Notes: generated from the letters alone by a model not told the origin. A DNA stretch of 64,000 nucleotides from an uncultured Pseudomonadota bacterium (GCA_903928445.1 CAIYRB010000198.1:1-64000); one strand, 5' to 3'. Counted from the first letter of the stretch, positions 17,679 to 27,361 are shown. Made by a program: numbers and translations.

Positions 17679-19349
17679 TTAATGGTAGTCAACGATCTCG
17701 ACACTCTGTAAAAAAATTGCCATCGCCTGGGTATCAACAAAAGCAGCAACTTCACTGCTCGTCTTAATGAAGTCTCGACTGACTGGATAAATCTTATTTT
17801 TTTTCATCAAGTAGAGGACCTTACCCTTGTCGAGCAAAGCGCCAATGGTGTCCGACAGGGCCGCCTTACTTGTTGCACGGACATCGTACAGGGCTGATCT
17901 CGCGCCGCGAAAAATGAAATCAGCATTCATGGTCAGCATCACTTTGTCCAAAACTGATTTGTCGATATTTGTACCGGTTACTTGGGCGACTACCTCCTGC
18001 TTTCTAACGACAAATAAGCCAGTCTGACCAACCAGTCCTTGGCCACTCAAGCCGATACGCGTCGCTCCGCGAATGAACGGAACAAATTTCGCATAATCAA
18101 TGCCCGAAGCAAGGTGAAGCCCCACCGGCGCCGCATTTACGTCGATCAGTTGCTTGCTGGCTAGCCAGTGCGTTGAAGGGTCCAATGGTCTTTCATTCAA
18201 GGCGTCAAGACCAATACTCACCGGACCATCAAAGGCGGTTGGAAGGGAGTAGACCCGTGTCATGATGGGCTTTATATTCATCGATTGGCCGCGATCTTTG
18301 CCACTGACTACTGCAGCGCCTCCACGAACGCCAAAGGTGTATATCTTGATCGCGCCTCGCGTGTTTATAGTCGCACTGCTAAGGGCCCTGTCGAGGCCGA
18401 CATAGAGTGACTTTTCGGTGAGCCCAGAGTTAGGGACCTCACTCGGCTGCTTCGCTGCGGCATCGGTCAGCTCGAATCGTGGGCGCCACTCTCCACGCTC
18501 TGGACGTACCGTCGGCAAGGCGACCGGGTAAGCAATGCCTTTGGTTTTAAGTGAGGGCAGAGGCTCCAAGGTCCAATAATCCAGTCCGTCTAGCGGCACC
18601 TCTAGCGAGGCCTCCATCGCTGGTGTCAAAAGTGGCGGCGATGGCACGACTACGGCGACTGGTGGCGGGGCCAGTCGCGGCGTCTTAGCGACGATGGGTT
18701 CAGGGACTACAACAGGAGCCGTCTGAATGAAACTCGGACTAACCACGGCAACCTTTTCTATGGGTGGCTTAGGCGGAACGGTCCAGTCCGTGGTGGTCGG
18801 CTTGAACCTCTGAATAGGCTTGCCTCCCGCCTCTTTTGACACACCCAGCTGCTTACCGGCAACGACGCGGAAGGTCTCCTCACCAGCTCGAATAATAATT
18901 GGACCGCAGCTAGAACAGTCACTCGACACCTCACCAGCGGCCGCCCCCCTGATCAACTTAATCAAAAACGAAAAGTCCCGCCCACTCGTGCTAATGGCTG
19001 TAATTTTCACCTGCGTGCTCTCGCTCAACGTCAATACGCGGTCTGCTCCGAGCCTAATACGTACCTTGCCATCCTCACCAGTCGCAACCATATCGCCGTC
19101 ATACAATCCGTCCTTGGTCACCAACTCGCGCCATCTCACCACGCCTTCAGACCGAACAACCGCCCCACCAATCTTCCTCTCAAGCGTTGCCACCGGTTTG
19201 ATGCTGGCCACAAAAAATCGTTCTTGTTGCGTAATCGCAACCACAACGATGCCAACCAGAAGCAACCAAACAGCGAAGGCAAATCGCTTGAATAGCTGAC
19301 TCTTCTCCTGATCATATCCGTCTGCCAAGATATCCATCGGTAATTCCAT
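17679..19349 (-). CDS. FecR-domain inner-membrane protein
   Basis: One N-terminal membrane helix (FAFAVWLLLVGIVVVAIT) anchors the protein with most of it in the periplasm. A FecR-type domain follows: GAVVRSEGVVRWRELVTKDG, GDMVATGEDGKVRIRLG, LTLSESTQVKI, RGAAAGEV. Next come a long Pro/Val-rich linker (about residues 190-265) and a ~280-aa C-terminal domain of unknown fold. Unlike E. coli FecR there is no adjacent ECF sigma factor, and the linker could span periplasm. It is first in a three-gene operon and is divergent from a membrane SpoIIE-type phosphatase, suggesting an envelope-sensing role. That role is inference. Confidence 0.8.
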   Translation of the reverse strand: MELPMDILADGYDQEKSQLFKRFAFAVWLLLVGIVVVAITQQERFFVASIKPVATLERKIGGAVVRSEGVVRWRELVTKDGLYDGDMVATGEDGKVRIRLGADRVLTLSESTQVKITAISTSGRDFSFLIKLIRGAAAGEVSSDCSSCGPIIIRAGEETFRVVAGKQLGVSKEAGGKPIQRFKPTTTDWTVPPKPPIEKVAVVSPSFIQTAPVVVPEPIVAKTPRLAPPPVAVVVPSPPLLTPAMEASLEVPLDGLDYWTLEPLPSLKTKGIAYPVALPTVRPERGEWRPRFELTDAAAKQPSEVPNSGLTEKSLYVGLDRALSSATINTRGAIKIYTFGVRGGAAVVSGKDRGQSMNIKPIMTRVYSLPTAFDGPVSIGLDALNERPLDPSTHWLASKQLIDVNAAPVGLHLASGIDYAKFVPFIRGATRIGLSGQGLVGQTGLFVVRKQEVVAQVTGTNIDKSVLDKVMLTMNADFIFRGARSALYDVRATSKAALSDTIGALLDKGKVLYLMKKNKIYPVSRDFIKTSSEVAAFVDTQAMAIFLQSVEIVDYH

Positions 19350-19496
19350 GTAGAAAGTGCACCCTCATCGCCTGAGTATCGGAGCTTGAACGAAAACATT
19401 GAGGGCCTGCGACCAGGTCATAGCTCTACAGTTTTGCCGTTATGTGCCGATGGACTCTTAAGGAATTTTTCTGTGCTCAACTGGGAGCTGGTAGGC

Positions 19497-21773
19497 GTGA
19501 AGGTTCACCAACTAAAATCACTCGGCGCCAAACTTTTCTACCAAATGACGATTCTCGTTATCCTCACGATCATGGGAAATTCCTGGCAATTCTTTCGAAC
19601 CTTTCGCACCTACCAACTTCAGCAAATGCAAGATAGTTTGCAGGGACAGGCCGAGCGAACGAAAGATCAAGCTGAAAATATCCTCGAAAATTGGCGTTCA
19701 CAGGTAGCTATCGCTCTACCGACGCTGCGCGGATCGGATACCAAGGACCCCAAAAATGCTCTGCAAAGGTTTATAGATGCCAATCATGAATTCGCATTTA
19801 TCCAACTACTTTCGGCGCCTAGCGCTAGTTCAATCGCCACAAGGCCGCTGGGAGATGCGGCAACATCGCACATCGCCGACAAAAACTTTGAAGACAAGGA
19901 TGCCGCCAAAGTCATCTCTGCAGGGAAAGAGGCGTCTTTAACTTGGCTGAAAACCCAAATCCCTGTGCTCAAGCGCACGAACTTTGCGGTCGAATCCCTA
20001 GCGGAAAAGGTCGATTTGCCGCTCTTGGCGATGGCGATACGCTTTGAGGTTGCAGGCTCTGAAGGAGTTGTTTGGGCGATTCTCGGTATATGGCAAACCA
20101 GTCTCATGCGAACTTTGCTAAAATCTAGCACCATTAACAGTGCCGTCGTGGATGCCAAGGGTCACATTTTTTCTTCCCTAGATCCGACGGAAACTCTTGG
20201 TAAAAAGTCCTTCGGCGGCCGGCCGCTGCTGAAAAAGGCGATCAACGGCAGTAGTCCCTCGGGCTTTGAAAGCGAGTACCGCGACAGCCGAGGTCACCTA
20301 AGAGTGGGGGCCTTTGCCCGACTGCAGCGCTATCCCCTCACCATCCTGATCGAACAAGATGCTGATGCTGCAACACAAACAGTAAAGAAGAGCTTGGTTT
20401 CGACCAGTTTATGGGCGGCAATGTTTGTGCTCTTTGCAATTATGTTCAGTTTCGTCGGGTCTTCGAGCATTACCAAGGGCCTGCGTGCTGTAGCGTATGC
20501 CACAAGCCGAATTTCCGGCGGAGACCTCACCTATAAAATTCCACGTGGTCCCGAAGATGAGGTTGGCGCTCTTGGTCAAGCAGTCAATCATATGTCTGGC
20601 AAAATGATTGAACTGATGCGATCTCAGGTGGATAAAGCCAGGTTTGAGAAGGAGCTTGACACCGCTAAAATGGTGCAAAGTACCTTTTTCCCTAAACAAT
20701 CGATCCATCGTCCGCACTTTGACGTGTCTGGATTCTACACCCCAGCTTCTGAATGCGGTGGCGATCTTTGGGGCCATTTTTCCATTGCTGATGGTGTAGA
20801 GTTTTTGTTCATTGCTGACGCGATGGGTCATGGCGCCCCTGCAGCGCTGGTGACAGCAATGGCATACTCTACAACTATGACAGTGGCAGACATCATTCAT
20901 ACTGATCCTAGCTACAGAGACTCACCCGGAGCACTGCTGCAGCGCATCAATCGGATCATCTTCGAGGCCGTTCGCGGCACAATCTGTATGACCTTTTTCG
21001 CCTCCATTCTCGACCTCAATAAAGGCACCTTGACCTACGCCAATGCGGGCCACAATTTCCCAGTCATCTTACCGCTGGACCCAAAGGATCCGCGCCTTGG
21101 CAAGACGTCGAAGTCTATGCAAAAAATTGGCGCCATTCAGCCGATTTCCCTAAAACTAATGGGCACCCCGCTGGGTATTGCCGCTGACACTGAATTCAAA
21201 GAGCAGGTCTTTGATATCAAGGCGGGTGATAAGATATTTTATTTCACCGATGGCTTAATCGAATGCGTCTCTCCAACCGGTGAGCAGTGGGGTCGCAAGC
21301 ATCTTCTCACGGAGGTTGGCCTTGGCGCATCGATGAATCCGCAGCAGCTTTGCGATGATATCGTCAAGAAAGCCTTCGATTTTTTCGGCGGCGTTCCCCT
21401 TGCCGATGACATCACGGTCGTCGTCGCCGAGATCGGTAAAGAATGGTCCAAACACATTGGCACCGTAGATCAGCAAGATCTGATAAAGGTAGAAGAACAG
21501 CTTCCAGCGCTCAATCTAGCGGCACTAAACTCCGGTCCAACCGTGCCAAGCCCCACATCTTTACCGGAGATCTCAGAGTTACGTGCCATCACCTCGACCC
21601 TTCAGGATATGGTGGCAAACCAGGCGCATGAATCCAATCCGATTGTGCAAGATGGCGCCGACCAAATGCCGGCTTTCGCGGAGCCAGCGCCGAAAATTCA
21701 CACCGTATCAGTGACGCAAGCCAAACCCCAGTCTCTCGGCAAATATAAGCTCAAGTTGCCAAATGCCGTCTGA
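19497..21773 (+). CDS. Membrane SpoIIE/RsbU-type PP2C phosphatase with HAMP
   Basis: A receptor-like serine phosphatase that in known systems dephosphorylates anti-sigma-factor antagonists. It has a TM helix near the N-terminus (YQMTILVILTIMG), a ~270-aa periplasmic sensor, TM2 (SLWAAMFVLFAIMFSFVG) and a HAMP segment. The phosphatase domain reads AKMVQSTFFPKQ, ECGGDLWGHF, FIADAMGHGAPAAL, ANAGHN, FYFTDGLIE-type and ADDITVVVAEI, so metal-binding Asp residues are present. A ~110-aa tail is low in structure. The ORF track opens with TTG at 19386. GTG at 19497 (GGGAG nine bases upstream) or GTG at 19473 (AAGGA eight bases upstream) is more likely. No STAS or anti-sigma gene is adjacent. Confidence 0.86.
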   Translation: MKVHQLKSLGAKLFYQMTILVILTIMGNSWQFFRTFRTYQLQQMQDSLQGQAERTKDQAENILENWRSQVAIALPTLRGSDTKDPKNALQRFIDANHEFAFIQLLSAPSASSIATRPLGDAATSHIADKNFEDKDAAKVISAGKEASLTWLKTQIPVLKRTNFAVESLAEKVDLPLLAMAIRFEVAGSEGVVWAILGIWQTSLMRTLLKSSTINSAVVDAKGHIFSSLDPTETLGKKSFGGRPLLKKAINGSSPSGFESEYRDSRGHLRVGAFARLQRYPLTILIEQDADAATQTVKKSLVSTSLWAAMFVLFAIMFSFVGSSSITKGLRAVAYATSRISGGDLTYKIPRGPEDEVGALGQAVNHMSGKMIELMRSQVDKARFEKELDTAKMVQSTFFPKQSIHRPHFDVSGFYTPASECGGDLWGHFSIADGVEFLFIADAMGHGAPAALVTAMAYSTTMTVADIIHTDPSYRDSPGALLQRINRIIFEAVRGTICMTFFASILDLNKGTLTYANAGHNFPVILPLDPKDPRLGKTSKSMQKIGAIQPISLKLMGTPLGIAADTEFKEQVFDIKAGDKIFYFTDGLIECVSPTGEQWGRKHLLTEVGLGASMNPQQLCDDIVKKAFDFFGGVPLADDITVVVAEIGKEWSKHIGTVDQQDLIKVEEQLPALNLAALNSGPTVPSPTSLPEISELRAITSTLQDMVANQAHESNPIVQDGADQMPAFAEPAPKIHTVSVTQAKPQSLGKYKLKLPNAV

Positions 21774-21789
21774 GGTCTGTTCTCAACGG

Positions 21790-22482
21790 CTACTTTAAAA
21801 CATAGCCGCCACCGTAGACGGTGACGATTTCGACATCGGCGCCTTCCAGGCGCTGCCTAAGACGCGACATATGGCTATCGATAGTACGCGGAGTGACGTG
21901 AACATTTTCCCAAATCAGCTCGGAAATCTCGTCGCGACTAAGACAGACTCCGGGGCGGTCAAGAAAGAGGCGAAGTAGTTGCGCTTCTCGCCTTGGCAGA
22001 GCCACAGCGGCTTCGTTGGGGGCCACGACGTATTCGAGCCGATGATAGTCCAGCATGATGCCGCGGTAGCGCGCGATGCTGCGCGGATTGCTAATCTCGC
22101 TCGTCTGGATAATCTCCTCGACGAAGGCGGATAGTCTTAGCCCATCAAATGGCCGATGGTAGACATGCAGGTTTTGTACCGCATCTTTACCTTTATATTG
22201 ATCGTCGACAGATCCATCTTTTGTTGTTGCCTCCGCTTCAACACAGACTATCGGCGTTTTTGGCAGATGGCAGTCTAGAACCTCCCGCAATTGTGTGGCC
22301 GTAACCCGTTGAGTGGTGGCATCGATCAGTAGTAAATCCGGCAACTGGCTGCGCTTTAGGCGTAACAAGCGAATAAACGAGTTAAGCGAGGCGAAGGCCC
22401 GAACCGCGTAGTCGCCAATTAATGCGCTCGCCAGCTTTGGCTGCGGCGCCTCGGCATGTTCAATGATCCAGATAACACTCAA
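21790..22482 (-). CDS. OmpR-type winged-helix regulator with atypical receiver
   Basis: The C-terminal ~100 residues form a PhoB/OmpR-type winged helix (LPRREAQLLRLFLDRPGVCLSR, TIDSHMSRLRQRLEG, VYGGGYVL) that binds DNA. The N-terminal half resembles a receiver but is unusual. The acidic pair normally in VEDD reads IIEHAEA, the phospho-acceptor position has LLLIDATTQ, and the conserved Lys of the K-P-F motif is Arg (YHRPFDG). It may act without phosphorylation. No kinase is next to it, but a SpoIIE-type phosphatase gene converges on it from the other side. The target genes are unknown. Confidence 0.85.
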   Translation of the reverse strand: MSVIWIIEHAEAPQPKLASALIGDYAVRAFASLNSFIRLLRLKRSQLPDLLLIDATTQRVTATQLREVLDCHLPKTPIVCVEAEATTKDGSVDDQYKGKDAVQNLHVYHRPFDGLRLSAFVEEIIQTSEISNPRSIARYRGIMLDYHRLEYVVAPNEAAVALPRREAQLLRLFLDRPGVCLSRDEISELIWENVHVTPRTIDSHMSRLRQRLEGADVEIVTVYGGGYVLK

Positions 22483-22575
22483 ATCGAGCCTCTCTTCGGA
22501 ACCAATAGCTCGGACAATCCGCCTAAATCAGGCTATATTTAAATTGTAGCCGATTTTCTGGCAAAGAGGATCCAT

Positions 22576-23802
22576 ATGCCTGGTGTAAACATATTGCAGA
22601 TCGAGCAAGCCCTAACCCGCATTCGCCCTTACGTCGCCTGCTCCGCGGTCAAATCCTCGGTCTCACTGCACAAGCGCCTTGGAATGGAAACATTTCTAAA
22701 GCTTGAAAATCTAAACCTAGCTGGATCCTTTAAGATTCGCGGCGCTATCAACGCGCTACTCCAGGTTCCACCAGATCAGCTACAGCGTGGCGTTGTCGCC
22801 GCCAGCGCGGGCAACCATGCGCAGGGAGTCGCTTATACGTGCCGCCTGCTCGGAGTCAAAGCGACGATTTTTATGCCGCTGCGCTCGCCCTTGGTAAAGG
22901 CTGCAGCGACGCGGGAGCTAGGCGCCGAGGTGAGGCTGATCGGCATGAGCTATGATGAGGCTTTTCAAGCCGCCGTGGACTTCCAAAAGACCGATGGAGG
23001 CCTTTTATTGCACGGCTTTCATGACCCACGGGTCATCAGCGGTCAAGGCACGATCGGCCTGGAACTACTCGACCAAATCCCAAACCTGGGAATGGTCATC
23101 GGTAGTATCGGCGGAGGCGGAATGATGGCGGGAGTGGCCATGGCAATCAAGGCCCGTCGCCCGGATATTACGCTGATAGGCGTTCAATCCGTAGCATTCC
23201 CGGCGATGCATCGCTCCTTTCGAGAGCATCGTCTCGTTAGTTGCGCCAGCGGATCGACGATTGCAGACGGCATCGCCATCAAGGAGCCAAGCGCGCTTAC
23301 CTTCAGTATCATCGAGCAATATGTCGATGACATCATCCTAGTCACCGAGGAGGAAATCGCGTCTGCGGTGATGAACCTCATGGAGTGGGAACACATGCTC
23401 GCAGAAGGGGCGGGCGCGGCTAGCCTCGCGGGCCTACTTAAGCTGCCTCCGGAGATTTTGACCAAGCATCATGGACGAGCTGTCGCCTGTATCATCTCTG
23501 GCGGCAACATCGACGTCAATTTGCTCAAGCGCATCATCCCGAGCGGTCTTAAATACTCTGGCCGACTATTTCGTCTGGCTATTCGCATCCAAGACCGACC
23601 TGGCCGTCTGGCCGAGCTCCTGAACACCATTAGCCGCACCGGCGCAAATCTACAAGATGTCCATCACAATCGGCTCTTTGGTGCAGTGTCCTACGAAGAT
23701 GTCGAAGTCCAGCTTGACTTAGAGACCATCGACCAAGCACACCAGGAGCAGGTCATGGACGCCCTGGCTAAAGAACGGTTTAAATTTGCTAAGCTCGACT
23801 AA
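22576..23802 (+). CDS. Threonine dehydratase with single C-terminal ACT domain
   Basis: A PLP enzyme converting threonine to 2-oxobutanoate and ammonia. The PLP lysine is in SFKIRGA (near residue 52), the cofactor loop is SAGNHAQGVA, and the phosphate-binding glycine loop is SIGGGGMMAG. About 75 residues at the C-terminus (LAIRIQDRPGRLAELLNTISRTGANL) form one ACT domain. At 408 aa it is the shorter, TdcB/Thermotoga-like type, while a 502-aa IlvA lies at 46138-47646. GAGG stands six bases before ATG. This copy is not linked to ilv genes, so it may be catabolic, though the enzyme could support isoleucine synthesis too. Confidence 0.92.
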   Translation: MPGVNILQIEQALTRIRPYVACSAVKSSVSLHKRLGMETFLKLENLNLAGSFKIRGAINALLQVPPDQLQRGVVAASAGNHAQGVAYTCRLLGVKATIFMPLRSPLVKAAATRELGAEVRLIGMSYDEAFQAAVDFQKTDGGLLLHGFHDPRVISGQGTIGLELLDQIPNLGMVIGSIGGGGMMAGVAMAIKARRPDITLIGVQSVAFPAMHRSFREHRLVSCASGSTIADGIAIKEPSALTFSIIEQYVDDIILVTEEEIASAVMNLMEWEHMLAEGAGAASLAGLLKLPPEILTKHHGRAVACIISGGNIDVNLLKRIIPSGLKYSGRLFRLAIRIQDRPGRLAELLNTISRTGANLQDVHHNRLFGAVSYEDVEVQLDLETIDQAHQEQVMDALAKERFKFAKLD

Positions 23803-23815
23803 GCGAAACGAAAAC

Positions 23816-23834
23816 AGGAGAGCCTAGCTCTCCT
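23816..23834. terminator. Hairpin between convergent genes
   Basis: AGGAGAGC-CTA-GCTCTCCT, a perfect 8-bp stem, lies between the stops of the threonine dehydratase and lon. It has no T run on either side, so terminator function is likely from position but not certain. Confidence 0.45.
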
Positions 23835-23871
23835 ATCATCGACTACCATCGGATCAATGCTCACCTCGGGT

Positions 23872-26313
23872 TCAGCTAGCCAAATCCTTCGGCCCGTCGC
23901 TGATCAGCGGCGCTGGTGACTCCGCAAAGACATTGACCAGTCCATCGAACATGATGGCTGCAACGTCCACATAGGACTTAACAAACGTCACCTTGATCCG
24001 CTTGCGGACGTTCATCGGGAGCTGTTCAAAAGTAGCCCGATTCTTTTCTGGAAGCAGGACGTGCTCGATGCCTTCGCGCTGCGCCGCAAGGAGTTTTTCT
24101 TTCAAACCACCAATGGGCAGAACCTTACCATGCAGGGTGATCTCTCCAGTCATCGCCACTTTTGAAGTTGGCGCCTTACCAAGAAGGGCAGAAAGGATCG
24201 ATGTGGCAAGTGCAATGCCTGCTGACGGGCCGTCCTTGGGCACTGCACCTGCTGGCAGGTGGATATGCAACTCATGTTCCGCCAGAATTTTTAGGTCGAG
24301 TTTAAAATCGAGTGCCTTCGAGCGGATGTAGCTAAGCGCTGTCTGAGCCGATTCCTTCATGACATCGCCGAGCTGACCGGTCAGCACCAACTTCGCCCTG
24401 GAGCCGGGCAGCAGATTGGTTTCAATCGCCAAAACCTCGCCACCATAACTAGTATAAGCTAATCCTAGGGCTACACCGGTCAGCGCTTCCATATGATAGA
24501 AGTCATCATCGAACCTTTTCGCACCTAGGTGCTTTTGCACTAGCTGCGGTGTCAGCTTGATCAGAGCGCGCTTATCCGTGGTGTCTTCTTCGGCGTACTG
24601 CCGCGCAATTTTCCGGCATACCGATGCAATTTGCTTTTCTAGTCCACGCAGACCGCTCTCACGCGTGTAGCTGTTGATAATCGTCGTCAGAGAGTTGCGC
24701 GAGAAGGAGACCTCATCCTCGGACAAACCAGATTCCTTTAGCTGCTTTGGCACGAGGTACTGGTTGGCGATCGTCAGCTTTTCCTCTTCGGAATAGCCTG
24801 AGACCTCGATAATTTCGAGGCGATCCCGAAGCGGCCCGGGAATAGTGTCTAGACTATTGCAGTTAGCGATGAAAAATACATCCGACAGGTCGAAAGCCAC
24901 GCCGAGGTAATGATCGACGAAGTTCTTGTTTTGTTCCGGGTCCAATACTTCGAGTAGGGCTGACGAGGGGTCGCCGCGATGATCAGCACCCATCTTATCG
25001 ATCTCGTCCAACATGATAAGTGGATTGCAGCTTTGAACCTGCTTCATGCTGGTAACCAAGCGACCTGGGTAAGCCCCGACATAGGTTTTGCGGTGACCAC
25101 GGATATCGGCCTCATCGCGCACGCCACCGAGTGAGATCCGCGAGAAGTGCCGACCCATCGCTCGCGCCACCGAGCGGCCGAGGCTGGTCTTACCAACACC
25201 AGGGGGGCCGACAAAGCAGAGGATTGGGCTTTTGGCCTTAGGATTGAGCTTTTTAACGGCTAGGTATTCGATGATGCGGTCTTTTACTTGGTCAAGGCCG
25301 TGGTGATCTTCATCCAGTACCGCTTTGACCTGCTTGAGCTGAAGTTTATCCTCGGTTTTAACCTCCCAAGGCAGCGCCAGAATCGTCTCTACATGGGTCC
25401 TGGTAAGTGCCGCCTCGCTGGTGTCGCCGTGCATACGCTCAAGCCGCCGAAGCTGACGCGACACTTCCTCGCGGGCCTCAGGCGATAATTTCACCTCATC
25501 CATTTTCTTCCACATGGCATCAAGCTCTTCTTTGCCGTCGACATCACCAAGCTCGGTCTTGATCGCGCGCATTTGCTCACGCAGGTAGTGCTCGCGCTGC
25601 GTGCGGCTTATCTCCTCTTTGGCCAACGACTGAATGCGCACCTGCATCTGGTACACTTCGATTTCGCGCGACAGGTACCGGTGCACCGTGCGCAGGCGTT
25701 CGACTGGATTGTAAACCGCCAGGATGCTTTGAGCTTCTTGGACTTTTAAGCCGAGATTTGCCGCCACCAGATCCGCCAGTCGGCCGGGATCGGTCACATC
25801 CTCTAAGACCATCAGGATATCAGGCGACAGGACCTTACCCAGACTGACAACCTTTTCTAGGTTTTCCCGCGTGGCTCGGATCATCGCCTCCACTTCCGGC
25901 GAGTTCTTCACAATGACTGGCTCTTCGACGGATTTGATATGGACTAGCGGAAAAGGCTCGCTATGACTCAACTGCTGGACCTCGGCCTTTGATATTCCTT
26001 GGACCAGGACTTTCATGCGCCCATCTGGGAGCTTGCGTGTCCGCATGATCGAACAGATCGTCCCGATATCATAGACATCGAAGGGCGGCTCTAAGGTGCA
26101 CTCGAGGCCATCGCCCTTCTCTCCGGCCACCTTGAAGGCCGACAGGAAGATCTTGCGTTGGTGGGCAAGAGCGTGCTCCACCGCATTGATGCACAGATCT
26201 TCATTGATAAATACCGGAACGATCATGTGAGGAAAGACAACGATGTCTTTCAGTGGGAGGAGTGGAATCTCGGTGGTCGCGTCAGCTAGTGGGGGGGTGA
26301 TCTGTCCGGTCAT
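23872..26313 (-). CDS. lon: ATP-dependent protease Lon
   Basis: A cytoplasmic AAA+ serine protease that degrades misfolded and regulatory proteins. The N-terminal substrate domain (IPLLPLKDIVVFPHMIVPVF) is followed by a coiled region. The ATPase has Walker A GPPGVGKTSLGRS and Walker B LIMLDEIDKMG. The protease domain has catalytic Ser in PKDGPSAGI and catalytic Lys in GGLKEKLLAAQ. At 813 aa it is standard bacterial Lon. The gene is transcribed away from grpE's end on the same strand, with 260 bases between, so it probably has its own promoter; both are quality-control genes. Confidence 0.97.
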   Translation of the reverse strand: MTGQITPPLADATTEIPLLPLKDIVVFPHMIVPVFINEDLCINAVEHALAHQRKIFLSAFKVAGEKGDGLECTLEPPFDVYDIGTICSIMRTRKLPDGRMKVLVQGISKAEVQQLSHSEPFPLVHIKSVEEPVIVKNSPEVEAMIRATRENLEKVVSLGKVLSPDILMVLEDVTDPGRLADLVAANLGLKVQEAQSILAVYNPVERLRTVHRYLSREIEVYQMQVRIQSLAKEEISRTQREHYLREQMRAIKTELGDVDGKEELDAMWKKMDEVKLSPEAREEVSRQLRRLERMHGDTSEAALTRTHVETILALPWEVKTEDKLQLKQVKAVLDEDHHGLDQVKDRIIEYLAVKKLNPKAKSPILCFVGPPGVGKTSLGRSVARAMGRHFSRISLGGVRDEADIRGHRKTYVGAYPGRLVTSMKQVQSCNPLIMLDEIDKMGADHRGDPSSALLEVLDPEQNKNFVDHYLGVAFDLSDVFFIANCNSLDTIPGPLRDRLEIIEVSGYSEEEKLTIANQYLVPKQLKESGLSEDEVSFSRNSLTTIINSYTRESGLRGLEKQIASVCRKIARQYAEEDTTDKRALIKLTPQLVQKHLGAKRFDDDFYHMEALTGVALGLAYTSYGGEVLAIETNLLPGSRAKLVLTGQLGDVMKESAQTALSYIRSKALDFKLDLKILAEHELHIHLPAGAVPKDGPSAGIALATSILSALLGKAPTSKVAMTGEITLHGKVLPIGGLKEKLLAAQREGIEHVLLPEKNRATFEQLPMNVRKRIKVTFVKSYVDVAAIMFDGLVNVFAESPAPLISDGPKDLAS

Positions 26314-26490
26314 CCGAACCTCTCCTTGCAGTAGTCAGCCGCGGGGTGCGGCTCTCAGTGTGTGGGATCAACACTAGGTCATCGGCCGAATCCGCGAAGA
26401 GCTTAATGGTCAAGCCCGAGACACGGAAAGTGGGAGGCAATGGAAGGAGTACTTTGACATTCTAAGCAGGCGTTTAAACTAAGGAGCTTT

Positions 26491-26515
26491 ATGGGGCTAA
26501 CCCCTCCTTTTTGGC
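26491..26515. terminator. Possible hairpin between grpE and lon
   Basis: GGGG-CTAA-CCCC followed by TCCTTTTT on the plus strand, with an alternative CCCCTC/GAGGGG pairing overlapping it. Both flanking genes are on the minus strand, where the tail is not T-rich, so I give it low weight. Confidence 0.25.
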
Positions 26516-26574
26516 TTTAGCGAGGGGCGGAGGACGAAGTGTGGTCACGGTGTCGGAAACTCTTTTGCGTCGCT

Positions 26575-27153
26575 CTAATTTCCAACCGGGGTCAGAACAC
26601 TTACCATAGCAGGACGGATCAGCCGGCCGTTCAGGTTATAGCCACGCGCATACTCATCTGCCACCGTTTCAACCTCAACATCGGCCGACTCGATGCGTTG
26701 GATACCCTGGTGAACATTTGGATCAAAGGGCACACCTAGTGAAGTGATCGGCTCTAGCCCGTGTTTTTTGCAAACATCCAAAAGCTGCCGTTTCACCATC
26801 TGCATGCCTTCGTAATAGCCACCTGCGCCCTCCTTCGCCGCAGCCGCACCTTCAACCTGATCGGGGATCGCCTTATCGAGGCTGTCTAGTACCGGCAGCA
26901 GGTCCTTAAAGACCGTCTCGAGTGCATATTTAAGGAGATCGCCGCGTTCGCGCTCCTGGCGCCGCCGCATGTTTTCCATCTCGGCGAACACACGGACATA
27001 TTTATCCTTAAGCTCGGTGACTTCGGCTGCCAAAAGGGCATTGGCCTCGGCCCCTTCATCCATCGGTGCAGCCGCGCTTGGTTCAGCCTCGGCCGATGCT
27101 CCATTGGTTTGCGACACTGGCTTCTGATTATTCACGGATTCTTCTTGTTGCAT
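26575..27153 (-). CDS. grpE: Nucleotide exchange factor GrpE
   Basis: It releases ADP from DnaK. The acidic, disordered N-terminus (about residues 1-40) leads into the long dimer helix (ELKDKYVRVFAEMENMRRRQERERGD). The C-terminal beta domain ends in VPFDPNVHQGIQRIES and the family signature ending VADEYARGYNLNGRLIRPAMVSV. The length of 192 aa is normal. dnaK and dnaJ are not in this window, so the usual grpE-dnaK cluster is split. The nearest relative in function is lon, downstream. Confidence 0.95.
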   Translation of the reverse strand: MQQEESVNNQKPVSQTNGASAEAEPSAAAPMDEGAEANALLAAEVTELKDKYVRVFAEMENMRRRQERERGDLLKYALETVFKDLLPVLDSLDKAIPDQVEGAAAAKEGAGGYYEGMQMVKRQLLDVCKKHGLEPITSLGVPFDPNVHQGIQRIESADVEVETVADEYARGYNLNGRLIRPAMVSVLTPVGN

Positions 27154-27332
27154 GGCGATATATCCCTAGCTACTAATTCACAAGTTGCTCAAGGGATTTA
27201 ATATGCCATTGTGAGGGAGACGGCAAGACCATGGCTGGGGTTCGTCCTTCGCTACTCTTCAATCTTAGCATGCCTGAGCCAGAGTGGAACAGGGGCAGCG
27301 CCAGATCCGAAAAAAATTTTTATGTTAGATAA

Positions 27333-27361
27333 TTGACACCTTAGCGCCCCCCTGCTAGTTA
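27333..27361 (+). promoter_or_regulatory. Sigma-70-like promoter for the Fis-like gene
   Basis: A perfect -35 TTGACA (27333-27338) is separated by 17 bases from a -10 TAGTTA (27356-27361). The GTG start of the Fis-like gene is about 70 bases on. An A/T-rich stretch (A7T5) lies just upstream. Confidence 0.5.

Noticed and set aside
26314-26574. Heat-shock sigma-32 promoter before lon or grpE
   Set aside because: CTTGAC- and CTTGAG-like boxes exist but no CCCCAT-type -10 at suitable spacing was found.
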